Source of the DNA: CAZYXZ01 sp964651395
GTDB lineage: Bacteria; Actinomycetota; Actinomycetes; BP-191
Direction of reading: 5' to 3'
DNA length: 46,479 bases
Assembly: GCA_964651395.1 (NCBI GenBank)
Contig: CAZYXZ010000017.1
Span: forward strand, 1 to 46,479
The notes beneath the pieces are model-generated. The model did not search any database and was not told where the DNA came from. It saw only the letters and a list, made by a program, of their open reading frames with translations. The position numbers and the translations under genes are program-made. Positions 31,274 to 40,534 of this stretch are shown piece by piece (within the stretch, counting starts at the first letter, position 1; the number at the start of each line of letters is the position of its first letter).

Positions 31274-32400
31274 CGGCGCTTGCTCAGCTCAGCCCCCACC
31301 TGTTCGAGCAACGACTCCCACGCCTCCTCGAACTTCTCGACGCCCTCGTCCTCGAGCTTGGTGATGACGTCGTCGTAGTCGATGCCGAGCGCACTGAGCT
31401 CGTCGAGCACCGCCCGCGCCTCCCCGTAGCCCTGCGCCGCGGTCGCGCCGCGGATCACCCCGTGGTCGGCGACCGCGTCGAGGGTCGGCTCCGGGACGGT
31501 GTTCACCGTGCCGGGCGCGACCAGCTCGACGACGTAGCGGGTGTCGTCGTACGCCGGGTCCTTCACGCCCGTCGACGCCCAGAGCGGGCGCTGTGGCCTG
31601 GCGCCGTGCGCGGCCAGGGCCAGCCACCGCTCGCTCGCGAAGACCTCTTGGTACGCCTGGAACGCGAGCCGGGCGTTGGCGATGGCCGCCTGCCCGCGGA
31701 GCCTGCCTGCGGTCGCGACACGCGACTCGTCGCCGGACTCCTTGGCCAGGAGATCGAGGCGGTGGTCGTACTCGGTGTCGACGCGCGAGACGAAGAAGGA
31801 GGCGACGCTCTCGACGCCGGTGAGCGGCTTGCCGTCGGACAGCCGCTCCTCGAGACCGCTGAGGAAGGCCTCCATCACGTGCCGGTAGCGGTCGAGCCCG
31901 AAGATGAGGGTCACGTTGATGGAGATGCCCTCGCGCAGGCAGCGCCGGATGGCGGGGATGCCCTCGTCGAGCGCGGGGATCTTCACGAACATGTTCGGCC
32001 GGTCCACCTGCTGCCAGAGCTCGCGCGCCTCGGCGACGGTGCCCTCCTCGTCATGCGCCAGTCGCGGGTCGACCTCGATCGAGATCCGCCCGTCGATGCC
32101 GGAGGTGGACTCGAACACCGGCTTGATGACGTCGCACGCGCTCCGGACGTCGGCGGTGGTGATCGCGCGCACGGCCTGATCCGGGTCCACGCCCTGGGCG
32201 GCGAGCTCACCGAGCTGCGCGTCGTACGCGGCACCCTGGGACAGCGCCTTCTGGAAGATGCTGGGGTTCGTCGTCGCGCCGACGATGTGCTTGTCGCGGA
32301 TCAGCTCGGCGAAGTTGCCGCTGACCAACCGGTTACGACTCATGTCGTCCAGCCAGATCGCGACACCGGCCGCGGACAGTTCGGCGAGTGGGTCGCTCAT
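31270..32400 (-). CDS. tal: Transaldolase
   Basis: 376 aa, actinobacterial-type transaldolase that moves dihydroxyacetone units between sugar phosphates through a Lys Schiff base. It shows LDDMSRNRLVSG, VGATTNPSIF, MFVKIPALDEG (catalytic Lys) and ASTGVKDPAYDDTRYV. ATG at 32400 is preferred over GTG at 32406 because GAGGAG lies five bases before the ATG and abuts the GTG. It starts nine bases after the tkt stop and overlaps pgi. Confidence 0.96.
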   Translation of the reverse strand: MSDPLAELSAAGVAIWLDDMSRNRLVSGNFAELIRDKHIVGATTNPSIFQKALSQGAAYDAQLGELAAQGVDPDQAVRAITTADVRSACDVIKPVFESTSGIDGRISIEVDPRLAHDEEGTVAEARELWQQVDRPNMFVKIPALDEGIPAIRRCLREGISINVTLIFGLDRYRHVMEAFLSGLEERLSDGKPLTGVESVASFFVSRVDTEYDHRLDLLAKESGDESRVATAGRLRGQAAIANARLAFQAYQEVFASERWLALAAHGARPQRPLWASTGVKDPAYDDTRYVVELVAPGTVNTVPEPTLDAVADHGVIRGATAAQGYGEARAVLDELSALGIDYDDVITKLEDEGVEKFEEAWESLLEQVGAELSKRR

Positions 32401-32409
32401 GTGCACTCC

Positions 32410-34470
32410 TCAGTTGCCGGTCGGTGCGCCCGGCAGGCCACCGAGTGCGGCGATGCTGCGCCGCGCGGCGGCCGCGACGCCGTCGGCGGTGATGCCGAAC
32501 TCCTGGTAGAGCAGCTGGTACGGCGCGCTGGCGCCGAAGTGGTCCAGACCCACGATCTCGCCGTGCTCGCCGACGAGCTCACGCCAGCCCTGGGAGACCC
32601 CCGCCTCGACCGACACGCGGGCGCGGACGGCGGGCGGGAGCACCGCATCGCGGTAGGCCTGGTCCTGCGCGTCGAACCACTCGCGGCAGGGCAGCGACAC
32701 CACACGGGTGCCGATGCCGTCCGCCTCGAGCAGGTCGCGCGCGGCGAGAGCGACCTCCACCTCGCTGCCGGTGCCGACCAGCAGCACCTGCGGCACGCCG
32801 CTCGACGCCTCGGCGAGGACGTAGCCGCCGCGCGCCACACCCTCGGCGTCGCTCTCGAGGACCGGGAGCTTCTGCCGGGTCAGGCACAGTGCGGTCGGCC
32901 GGCAGGTCTCGGGTGATCCGGCCCGCTCCAACGCAGCGCGCCAGGCGGCCACCGTCTCGGTGGCGTCGGCCGGGCGGACGACGTCGAGGCCGGGGATCGC
33001 CCGGAGCGCGGCGAGGTGCTCGATCGGCTGGTGCGTCGGGCCGTCCTCGCCGAGCCCGATCGAGTCGTGCGTCCACACGTAGGTGACGGGCAGGCGCATG
33101 AGCGCGGCGAGCCGCACGGCCGGGCGCATGTAGTCGCTGAAGACCAGGAACGTGCCGCCGAACGGCCGGACGCCGCCGTAGAGCGCCATCCCGTTCATGG
33201 TCGAGCCCATGGCGTGCTCTCGGATACCGAAGTGGACGACCCGGCCGTCCGCCTCCGCCGGGAGGAACGACGCCGCGCCCTTGAGGGTCGTGTTGTTGCT
33301 CCCGGCCAGGTCCGCGGAGCCGCCGAAGAGCTCGGGCAGGACGTCGCCCACCGCGTTGAGCACCGCGCCGGACGCCTCGCGGGTCGCCACCGGCTTCGCC
33401 GGGTCGAAGGTCGGCAGCTTCTCCGCCCATCCGTCCGGGAGCCGCCGGGCCAGCACGCGGTCGCGCTCCGCGGCGCGATCGGCGTGCTCCGCCTGCCAGG
33501 TCGAGAACCGCTCGTCCCACTCCGCCCGCAGCGCCTGGCCGCGCTCGACCGCCTTGCGCGTGTGCGCCAGCACGTCCGCGGGCACCTGGAAGTCGCGGTC
33601 GGGGTCGAGACCCATGACCTCCTTGGTCAGCCGCACCTCCTCCGCTCCCAGCGGCGCCCCGTGGGCCTCGCCGGTGTCTATGGCGTTCGGCGCGGGGTAA
33701 CCGATGTGGCTGCGCAGCGCGATGAGCGACGGCCGGTCGCGCTCGTCCCGTGCTGCGGCGATCGCCTTGCGCATCGCGGGCAGGTTCTCGGCGTCGTCCA
33801 CCCGCTGCGTGTGCCAGCCGTACGCCGCGAACCGCGCGAGCACGTCCTCGCTGAACGCCACCGCCGTGTCGCCCTCGATGGAGATGTGGTTGTCGTCGTA
33901 GATGTAGACTAGGTCGCCGAGGCGCTGGTGGCCGGCCAGACTGGCCGCCTCGGCGGACACGCCCTCCTGGAGGTCGCCGTCCGAGCAGATGACGTAGAAC
34001 GTCGGCTCGAAGACCCCGGAGCCTTCCGGGTCCCACATCTGCCGGGTACGCCGCGCGGCCATCGCCATGCCGACGGCGTTGGCGAAGCCCTGCCCGAGCG
34101 GGCCGGTGGTCGTCTCCACGCCGGACGTGTGACCGTGCTCGGGGTGGCCGGGCGTGCGGCTGTGCAGCTGCCGGAACAGCGTGATGTCGTCGAGGGTGAG
34201 TCCGTAGCCGGTCAGGTACAGCTGCACGTAGAGGAGCAGCGAGGCGTGGCCGGCCGAGAGCACGAACCGGTCGCGACCCGCCCAGTCCGGGTCCCGCGGG
34301 TCGTGGCGGAGAAACTCCTGGAAGAGCAGGTGCGCGACGGGGGCGAGCGCCATCGGCGTACCGGGATGCCCGGAGTTGGCCTTCTGGACAGCGTCCATGG
34401 CCAGGGCACGCGCGATGTCGATGGCGCGACCGTCGAGGTCCGCGGGATCGCGCGGATAGATAGTGCTCAC
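32410..34470 (-). CDS. tkt: Transketolase
   Basis: 686 aa thiamine-diphosphate enzyme moving two-carbon units between sugar phosphates. It shows KANSGHPGTPMALAP, HTSGVETTTGPLGQG, the TPP-Mg motif (CSDGDLQEG … DDNHISIEG) and the C-terminal transketolase domain. GTG at 34470 gives the family start MSTIYPRD, with AGGAG just upstream; the frame also runs open across ctaA on the opposite strand, which is not real coding. It is first gene of the six-gene minus-strand operon, divergent from ctaA. Confidence 0.97.
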   Translation of the reverse strand: MSTIYPRDPADLDGRAIDIARALAMDAVQKANSGHPGTPMALAPVAHLLFQEFLRHDPRDPDWAGRDRFVLSAGHASLLLYVQLYLTGYGLTLDDITLFRQLHSRTPGHPEHGHTSGVETTTGPLGQGFANAVGMAMAARRTRQMWDPEGSGVFEPTFYVICSDGDLQEGVSAEAASLAGHQRLGDLVYIYDDNHISIEGDTAVAFSEDVLARFAAYGWHTQRVDDAENLPAMRKAIAAARDERDRPSLIALRSHIGYPAPNAIDTGEAHGAPLGAEEVRLTKEVMGLDPDRDFQVPADVLAHTRKAVERGQALRAEWDERFSTWQAEHADRAAERDRVLARRLPDGWAEKLPTFDPAKPVATREASGAVLNAVGDVLPELFGGSADLAGSNNTTLKGAASFLPAEADGRVVHFGIREHAMGSTMNGMALYGGVRPFGGTFLVFSDYMRPAVRLAALMRLPVTYVWTHDSIGLGEDGPTHQPIEHLAALRAIPGLDVVRPADATETVAAWRAALERAGSPETCRPTALCLTRQKLPVLESDAEGVARGGYVLAEASSGVPQVLLVGTGSEVEVALAARDLLEADGIGTRVVSLPCREWFDAQDQAYRDAVLPPAVRARVSVEAGVSQGWRELVGEHGEIVGLDHFGASAPYQLLYQEFGITADGVAAAARRSIAALGGLPGAPTGN

Positions 34471-34511
34471 CCATCTCCTGTGCCCGGGGGGAAGCGGGCT
34501 CACCCTATCGG

Positions 34512-34517
34512 TACGAT
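34512..34517 (+). promoter_or_regulatory. -10-like TACGAT before ctaA
   Basis: TACGAT lies about 29 bases before the GTG chosen for ctaA, in the 75-bp divergent gap to tkt. No good -35 was found. If real, it would place the start of transcription after the upstream ATG at 34516 and so favour the later GTG start. Confidence 0.3.
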
Positions 34518-34545
34518 GCGTCGTCCTCCCGTCGCAAAGGTGACC

Positions 34546-35474
34546 GTGTCCCGCTTCGCCAAGCTCGCCGTCACGACGCTGGTGGCGACCTTCCTGCTGA
34601 TCGCCCTCGGTGGCTTCGTGCGCGCCATGGAGGCCGGCCTCGGCTGCCCGGACTGGCCGACCTGCCACGGCAGCCTGAACCCGCCGTCGTCGCTGTCGGC
34701 CGGCCCGTTGCGGCTGGCCTGGATCGAGCACAGCCACCGGCTCTGGGCGGGCTGCCTCATCCTCCTGATCTGCGGGCAGGCGGTTGCCGCCCGCCGTACC
34801 CGGCAGCCGCGCGGCATCCGCTGGGCCTGCTACGCGCTGGTGCCCGCCGTCCTCTCCCAGGCCGTGCTCGGGGCCGTCGTCGTGTGGCTGAAGCTCGACG
34901 CGGAGAGCGTGGCCCTGCACCTGGCGGGCGCTCTCAGCATCGTCGCGCTGGCCACCTACGTGGTCGTCCGGACCGGCGACCTGGCCGCCGTGGACAGCGG
35001 ACCGCGGCTGCGCCTGCTCGCCCGGTCCGTCGCGCTCGTGACGTTCGCGCAGATGCTGCTCGGGTCCACGGTCACGGGGTACGGCGCCGGGCTCGCCCTC
35101 CCGTCCTTCCCCTCGTTCGCGAGCCAGCCGGGCGTGGGGACGCGGGCCGTCGCTCTGCACGTCGCGCACCGGCTGCTCGCGCTGCTGCTCGTGCTGCTGG
35201 CGGGGGCGCTGGTCGTGCACGCGCGACGCGGCGGCGACGACCTGGCTGGGCGCCTGGCCACCGTGCTGGCCTTCCTCGTCGCCGTGCAGGTGGCGCTGGG
35301 CGTGGCCAACGTGCTGGCCGAGCTCACCGCCTGGTCGGTCGTGCCACACCTCGCGGTCGGCTCGGTGATCTGGGCGCTGGCCGTCGTCCTCGTCCTGCGG
35401 GCGGGGGAGTCGGGCCGGGTCGTGCTCGAGCCGGGAACGCCGTGGCGCGTCCTGGGACCCGGGACCGTCTCGTG

Positions 35475-35475
<1 letters not shown>
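34546..35475 (+). CDS. ctaA: Haem A synthase (COX15/CtaA)
   Basis: 309 aa, about eight membrane helices. CtaA oxidises the C8 methyl of haem O to make haem A for aa3 oxidase. The two haem-ligand pairs are visible as HSHRLWAG plus HLAGALSIV in the first half and HVAHRLLALL plus HLAVGSVIW in the second. A Cys pair (GCPDWPTCHG) lies in the first outer loop. GTG at 34546 has AAAGG five bases upstream; an in-frame ATG at 34516 (ten more residues) lacks such a site but remains possible. The stop shares one base with ctaB. Confidence 0.93.
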
Positions 35476-36341
<866 letters not shown>

Positions 36342-36347
36342 GCGGCC

Positions 36348-37151
36348 CTACACGCCGAGCCGGTCCAGGCGGGCGTCCAGCCGGGCGGTGGCGCGGGTCT
36401 CGTGGCGCATCCAGGCGGCGATGGCGACGCCGATGGCCGCCAGCATGAACAGGTCACCGCCCAGCCACATGAGCACGCCGGCCAGCTGCTGGTCGGCCAG
36501 CGCCTCCGCCCCGAGCCGTTCCGCGTAGGTCGCGTAGAGCACATGGTCGCTGGAGTAGATGGCCAGTCCCAGCATCGACTGGTAGGGCATGGCGGCGACC
36601 AGGTAGAGCAGCCGGGCGGGCCAGGGGAGCCGGCCGGGCACCGGGTCGGCCCGCACCACCGGCCACCAGAACAGCGCCGCTGCGCCCAGGAACAGCAGGT
36701 GCTCAGCGCCGTGCACCCACGCCGCGCGGAGGCTGGCGTCGAAGAGCGTCGAGAAGTGGACCAGGTACATCGTGGCCGCGAACACCGACCACGTGAGGAC
36801 CGGGTGGCTGAGCACGGCCGCCGGGCGGCTGTGCAGCGCCGCGTTGAGGCGTTGCCGCGCCCGGGGGCCGGCCGCCTGGAGCGCGAGCGTGACGGGCGCC
36901 GCCAGGGCGAGCAGCGGCGCGGCCAGGTAGATCAGGAGGAGGTGCTGGACCATGTGGGCGCCGAACCGCTCTTCGGCGTACGACGCCAGCGGGGACAGGA
37001 GCGCCACGACCAGCACCAGGACGGCCGCGGCGGCGGCCCGGCGGCGGCCCGGCTCGACGTGATCGGCCCCGACCCGCCGTATCCCGAGGAGGAGGAGGCC
37101 GGCGAGGAGGCTGAGCCCGGCGACGACGACCGGATCACCGTGCCAGCCCAT
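36348..37151 (-). CDS. Cytochrome c oxidase assembly factor, CtaG (caa3) type
   Basis: 267 aa with about seven helices. The family (Caa3_CtaG) helps insert copper into oxidase subunits. His/Met-rich motifs are GAHMVQHLLLIYLAAPLL, HPVLTWSVFA, HFSTLFDASL and HGAEHLLFLGAALF-like; the paired His residues are likely copper ligands. It is divergent from ctaC, sharing an intergenic region of about 100 bp, which fits a role in building the same oxidase. The C-terminal tail is basic. Confidence 0.87.
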   Translation of the reverse strand: MGWHGDPVVVAGLSLLAGLLLLGIRRVGADHVEPGRRRAAAAAVLVLVVALLSPLASYAEERFGAHMVQHLLLIYLAAPLLALAAPVTLALQAAGPRARQRLNAALHSRPAAVLSHPVLTWSVFAATMYLVHFSTLFDASLRAAWVHGAEHLLFLGAAALFWWPVVRADPVPGRLPWPARLLYLVAAMPYQSMLGLAIYSSDHVLYATYAERLGAEALADQQLAGVLMWLGGDLFMLAAIGVAIAAWMRHETRATARLDARLDRLGV

Positions 37152-37174
37152 GACGGCCAGACTAGCGAGTCGAG

Positions 37175-37203
37175 TTGTCTCCCCTACGGGCGCTCAGTAG
37201 GTT
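37175..37203 (+). promoter_or_regulatory. Promoter of the ctaCDE cluster
   Basis: TTGTCT (37175-37180), a 17-bp spacer and TAGGTT (37198-37203) give a plausible housekeeping promoter about 50 bp before the ctaC start, in the divergent gap to the CtaG-like gene. Confidence 0.45.
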
Positions 37204-37255
37204 TCACGCCACACCGCTCCTGTGCCAAGCCTGGAAAGTGAGGCGAGAAGTCGTC

Positions 37256-38308
37256 GTGCGACCCGCCGGGCGACGTCCCAGCCAGCGCGCCGGAGTGCTG
37301 TTCGCGGCCTTCCTGCTGCTCGCGGGGCTGAGCGGCTGCGCCGCCGAGCCGGTCACCAGCCAGGGCAAGCAGATCGAGGGCATGTACAACGTCGTCCTGA
37401 TCCTGGCCATCGTGATCTTCGTCGGCGTCGTGGGCGCGATCCTCTACTCGGTCGTGATGTTCCGGAAGCGGCCGGGCGACGACGAGCTCCCGCCGCAGAT
37501 CCACGGCAACACGATCGCCGAGATCGTCTGGACCGTGCTGCCGCTGATCATCGTGCTGATCCTGTTCGCGATGTCCTACGCGACGCTCCAGAGCGTCGAC
37601 AAGATCGCGCCGACCAAGGACCTGGCCGCCGTCATCAACGTGCGCGGGTTCCAGTGGTCCTGGGAGTTCGACTACGGGGACGGCCGCGTGGTGACGCCCA
37701 AGGACGGCGTCCCGGTCATGGTCGTGCCCGTGGGCGAGACCGTCCGCGTGGTGGAGACCAGCGACAACGTCATCCACGCCTGGTTCGTGCCGCACTTCCT
37801 GTTCAAGCGGGACGCGGTCCCGGGACGGCAGAACCAGTTCGACTTCAAGGTCGAGATCCCCGGGCTCTACAACGGCCAGTGCGCGGAGCTGTGCGGAACC
37901 GGGCACGGCGTCATGTTCTTCAAGGTCCGCGCGGTTCCGCGGGCGGAGTTCGACGCGTGGGTGCAGACCCTCGGCGGCAACGCCTGCGAGAAGGTCACGC
38001 CTGCGCCCACGGCGGCCTCGCGCGTCGAGATCGGTTCCCCGGCCGGCGTGGCCGAGTTCGACAAGGACTGCCTGGTCGCCAAGGCCGGGGCCCCGACCAC
38101 CATCCACTTCACGAACGGCGGCGGCCTCCCGCACAACGTGGCGATCGCCAAGGACCCCGGGCTGAAGGAGACCTTCTTCGGCATCCCGCAGGCCAAGCTG
38201 ATCGAGTCGGGCTCGGTCGACTACACCGTCCCGGCCCAGCCGGCCGGCTCCTACACCTTCTACTGCCAGGTGCACCCTCAGATGAAGGGGCAGTTCCTTG
38301 TCCAGTGA
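37256..38308 (+). CDS. ctaC: Cytochrome c oxidase subunit II fused to a C-terminal cupredoxin domain
   Basis: 350 aa. A lipoprotein-type signal (LLLAGLSGC, Cys28) and two helices (about 43-65 and 85-107) lead to the periplasmic-type CuA domain with CAELCGTGHGVM, giving C209, C213, H217 and M220. Cytochrome c gives its electrons there. After about residue 237 a further domain of about 110 residues follows, with likely type-I copper ligands H293 (PHNV), C337, H340 and M343 (YCQVHPQM). Such a second copper domain is not part of ordinary subunit II and suggests a built-in electron donor. GTG at 37256 follows GAGAAG; GTG at 37238 is an alternative. The end overlaps ctaD by 11 bases. Confidence 0.92.
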   Translation: MRPAGRRPSQRAGVLFAAFLLLAGLSGCAAEPVTSQGKQIEGMYNVVLILAIVIFVGVVGAILYSVVMFRKRPGDDELPPQIHGNTIAEIVWTVLPLIIVLILFAMSYATLQSVDKIAPTKDLAAVINVRGFQWSWEFDYGDGRVVTPKDGVPVMVVPVGETVRVVETSDNVIHAWFVPHFLFKRDAVPGRQNQFDFKVEIPGLYNGQCAELCGTGHGVMFFKVRAVPRAEFDAWVQTLGGNACEKVTPAPTAASRVEIGSPAGVAEFDKDCLVAKAGAPTTIHFTNGGGLPHNVAIAKDPGLKETFFGIPQAKLIESGSVDYTVPAQPAGSYTFYCQVHPQMKGQFLVQ

Positions 38309-39938
38309 GCCGCGGCGGCGGTCGGCCGTCGTCGACTACCTGACGACGACCGACCACAAGAAGATCGGCGTGATGTACCTGTACTTCGCCTTCTTCGCGT
38401 TCTTGGTGGGCGGCGTCCTGGCCCTGCTGGTCCGCGCGCAGCTGACCGACCCCGCGGGTGCCCTGTTCAAGGACCCGGACACCTACAACCAGCTGTTCAC
38501 GATGCACGCGACGTCGATGCTGTTCTTCTTCATCATCCCGATCTGGGCCGGCTGGGGTAACTACATCGTCCCGCTGCAGCTCGGCGCCCTCGACATGGCC
38601 TTCCCGCGGATCAACGCGCTGTCCTTCTGGCTGCTGCCGGCGGCGTTCATCACCGTCTTCGCCGGCTACCTCGTGAAGGGCGGACCGGCGGCGCAGGGCT
38701 GGACGAACTATCCGTCCCTGTCCGGTCCCCAGCAGGCGAGCGCGCCCGGGCACGGCACCGACCTCTGGCTGGTCGGCCTGCTGCTGGTCGGCATCAGCTC
38801 CACGCTGGGCGCCATCAACTTCCTGGTCACCGTCTTCAAGATGCGCGCGCCCGGCATGACGATGTTCCGCCTCCCGCTGTTCACCTGGAACATCATCGTC
38901 ACCAGCGTGCTCACCGTGCTGGCGCTGCCGGTGCTGACCTCGGCGCTGATCATGTTGTTCATCGACCGGAACTTCGGCGGCTCGTTCTTCCAGCCGGATC
39001 GTGGCGGCCTGCCGATCCTGTGGCAGAACCTCTTCTGGTTCTACAGCCACCCGGCCGTCTACATCATGATCCTGCCGGCATTCGGGCTGGTCTCCGAGGT
39101 CATCCCGGTGTTCTCGCGCAAGCCGCTGTTCGGCTACAAGGCTTTCGTCTTCGCCACCGCGGGGATCGGCGCGCTGGGCTTCTCCGTCTGGGCGCACCAC
39201 ATGTTCACCACGGGCACCGTGCTCCTGCCGTTCTTCACGTTCATGACCGCGCTGATCTCCGTGCCCACGGGCGTGAAGTTCTTCAACTGGATCGCCACGA
39301 TGTGGCACGGGAAGCTGACCTTCGAGACACCCATGCTCTGGTGTCTCGGCTTCCTGGCCATGTTCCTGATCGGCGGGATCAACGGCGTATTCACGGCGCA
39401 GGCGCCGATCGACTACGCACTGCACGACACCTACTGGGTGGTCTCGCACATCCACGCCGTGCTCTTCGGCGGCAGCGTGTTCGGCGTCTTCGGCGCCTTC
39501 TACTACTGGTTCCCGAAGGTGACCGGCCGCTTCCTCGACGAGAAGCTCGGCAAGATCCAGTTCTGGCTGACCTTCGTCGGGTTCAACGCGGCCTTCTTCC
39601 CCATGCACAACCTCGGCCTGGCCGGCATGCCGCGACGGATCGCCACCTACGCCGACTTCCCGGAGCTGCGTGGCTGGAACGTCGTCTCGACCGTCGGCGC
39701 GTTCATCATCGCGATCTCGGTCCTGCCGTTCCTCTACAACGTCTTCATCAGCTACCGGAAGGGCAAGCCGGCCGGGGCGGACCCGTGGGAGGGCAACTCC
39801 CTCGAGTGGGCCACCAGCTCTCCGCCGCCGGTGCACAACTTCGACGTACTGCCGCCGGTGCGGTCCGAACGGCCGGTCTTCGACGCACGCCAGGAGAAGC
39901 GGGCCCAGGCCCGGCTCGCCGAGGGAGGCCAGGCATGA
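38298..39938 (+). CDS. ctaD: Cytochrome c oxidase subunit I
   Basis: 546 aa, twelve helices, the catalytic subunit with haem a and the haem a3-CuB site. The haem a ligand is in MHATSMLFFF; the CuB His-Tyr pair is in WFYSHPAVYIMILP; further CuB histidines are in WAHHMFTTG; the haem a3/a ligands are in HDTYWVVSHIHAVLF. TTG start at 38298 with AAGGGG seven bases upstream; it overlaps ctaC. The stop overlaps ctaE (ATGA). Confidence 0.97.
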   Translation: MSSEPRRRSAVVDYLTTTDHKKIGVMYLYFAFFAFLVGGVLALLVRAQLTDPAGALFKDPDTYNQLFTMHATSMLFFFIIPIWAGWGNYIVPLQLGALDMAFPRINALSFWLLPAAFITVFAGYLVKGGPAAQGWTNYPSLSGPQQASAPGHGTDLWLVGLLLVGISSTLGAINFLVTVFKMRAPGMTMFRLPLFTWNIIVTSVLTVLALPVLTSALIMLFIDRNFGGSFFQPDRGGLPILWQNLFWFYSHPAVYIMILPAFGLVSEVIPVFSRKPLFGYKAFVFATAGIGALGFSVWAHHMFTTGTVLLPFFTFMTALISVPTGVKFFNWIATMWHGKLTFETPMLWCLGFLAMFLIGGINGVFTAQAPIDYALHDTYWVVSHIHAVLFGGSVFGVFGAFYYWFPKVTGRFLDEKLGKIQFWLTFVGFNAAFFPMHNLGLAGMPRRIATYADFPELRGWNVVSTVGAFIIAISVLPFLYNVFISYRKGKPAGADPWEGNSLEWATSSPPPVHNFDVLPPVRSERPVFDARQEKRAQARLAEGGQA

Positions 39939-40528
39939 GCGCGGCGACGACGACGGACGACGTCGCCGAGGTCGGCCGCGCGGAGGGCATGAGCATGCCG
40001 CTGGTCGGCATGGTGCTGTTCATCGCGTCGGAGGTCATGTTCTTCGGCGGGCTGTTCGCGGCCTACTTCAACATCCGCGCCGACGCGACGGAGTGGCCGC
40101 CGCACGGCCTGGAGCACCTGCACGCGACTCTGCCGGCGATCCTCACCGCGATCCTGGTGCTGAGCTCGGTCACGATGCAGATGGGTGTCTTCGCGATCCG
40201 CCGCGGCAACGTGCGCGGCCTGGTGCGCTGGACCGGCGTCACGCTCGTCCTCGGCGTGGTCTTCCTCATCGGCCAGATGTACGACTACGCGCAGCTCGAC
40301 TTCACCATCCGCGACGGCGTCTACGGATCGACCTTCTACACGATGACCGGGTTCCACGGCGCGCACGTGTTCGGCGGTGCGCTGTACCTGTTCATCGTGC
40401 TGATCCGGGCGATGACCGGGCAGTTCGACAAGCACCACCACGCCGCCGTCGAGGGCGCGTCGATGTACTGGCACTTCGTCGACATCGTGTGGATCGCCCT
40501 CTTCTCGACGCTCTACCTCCTGAAGTAG
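39935..40528 (+). CDS. ctaE: Cytochrome c oxidase subunit III
   Basis: 197 aa with five helices, the short actinobacterial form without the first two helices of mitochondrial subunit III. It shows LFIASEVMFFGGLFAAYF (conserved Glu), TGFHGAHVFGG and MYWHFVDIVWIALFSTLYL, the family ending. It supports proton uptake and stability of subunit I. The CtaF-like gene follows six bases later. Confidence 0.96.
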   Translation: MSAATTTDDVAEVGRAEGMSMPLVGMVLFIASEVMFFGGLFAAYFNIRADATEWPPHGLEHLHATLPAILTAILVLSSVTMQMGVFAIRRGNVRGLVRWTGVTLVLGVVFLIGQMYDYAQLDFTIRDGVYGSTFYTMTGFHGAHVFGGALYLFIVLIRAMTGQFDKHHHAAVEGASMYWHFVDIVWIALFSTLYLLK

Positions 40529-40534
40529 CCCGCG

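Noticed and set aside
34471..35349. Extension of the tkt frame opposite ctaA
   Set aside because: The family N-terminus MSTIYPRD starts at 34470; the upstream part is a shadow of ctaA.
37175..37203. ctaC promoter as a further PafBC-type site because it contains TTGTC
   Set aside because: No TAN3T box lies at N8; the -10 is at ordinary 17-bp spacing.
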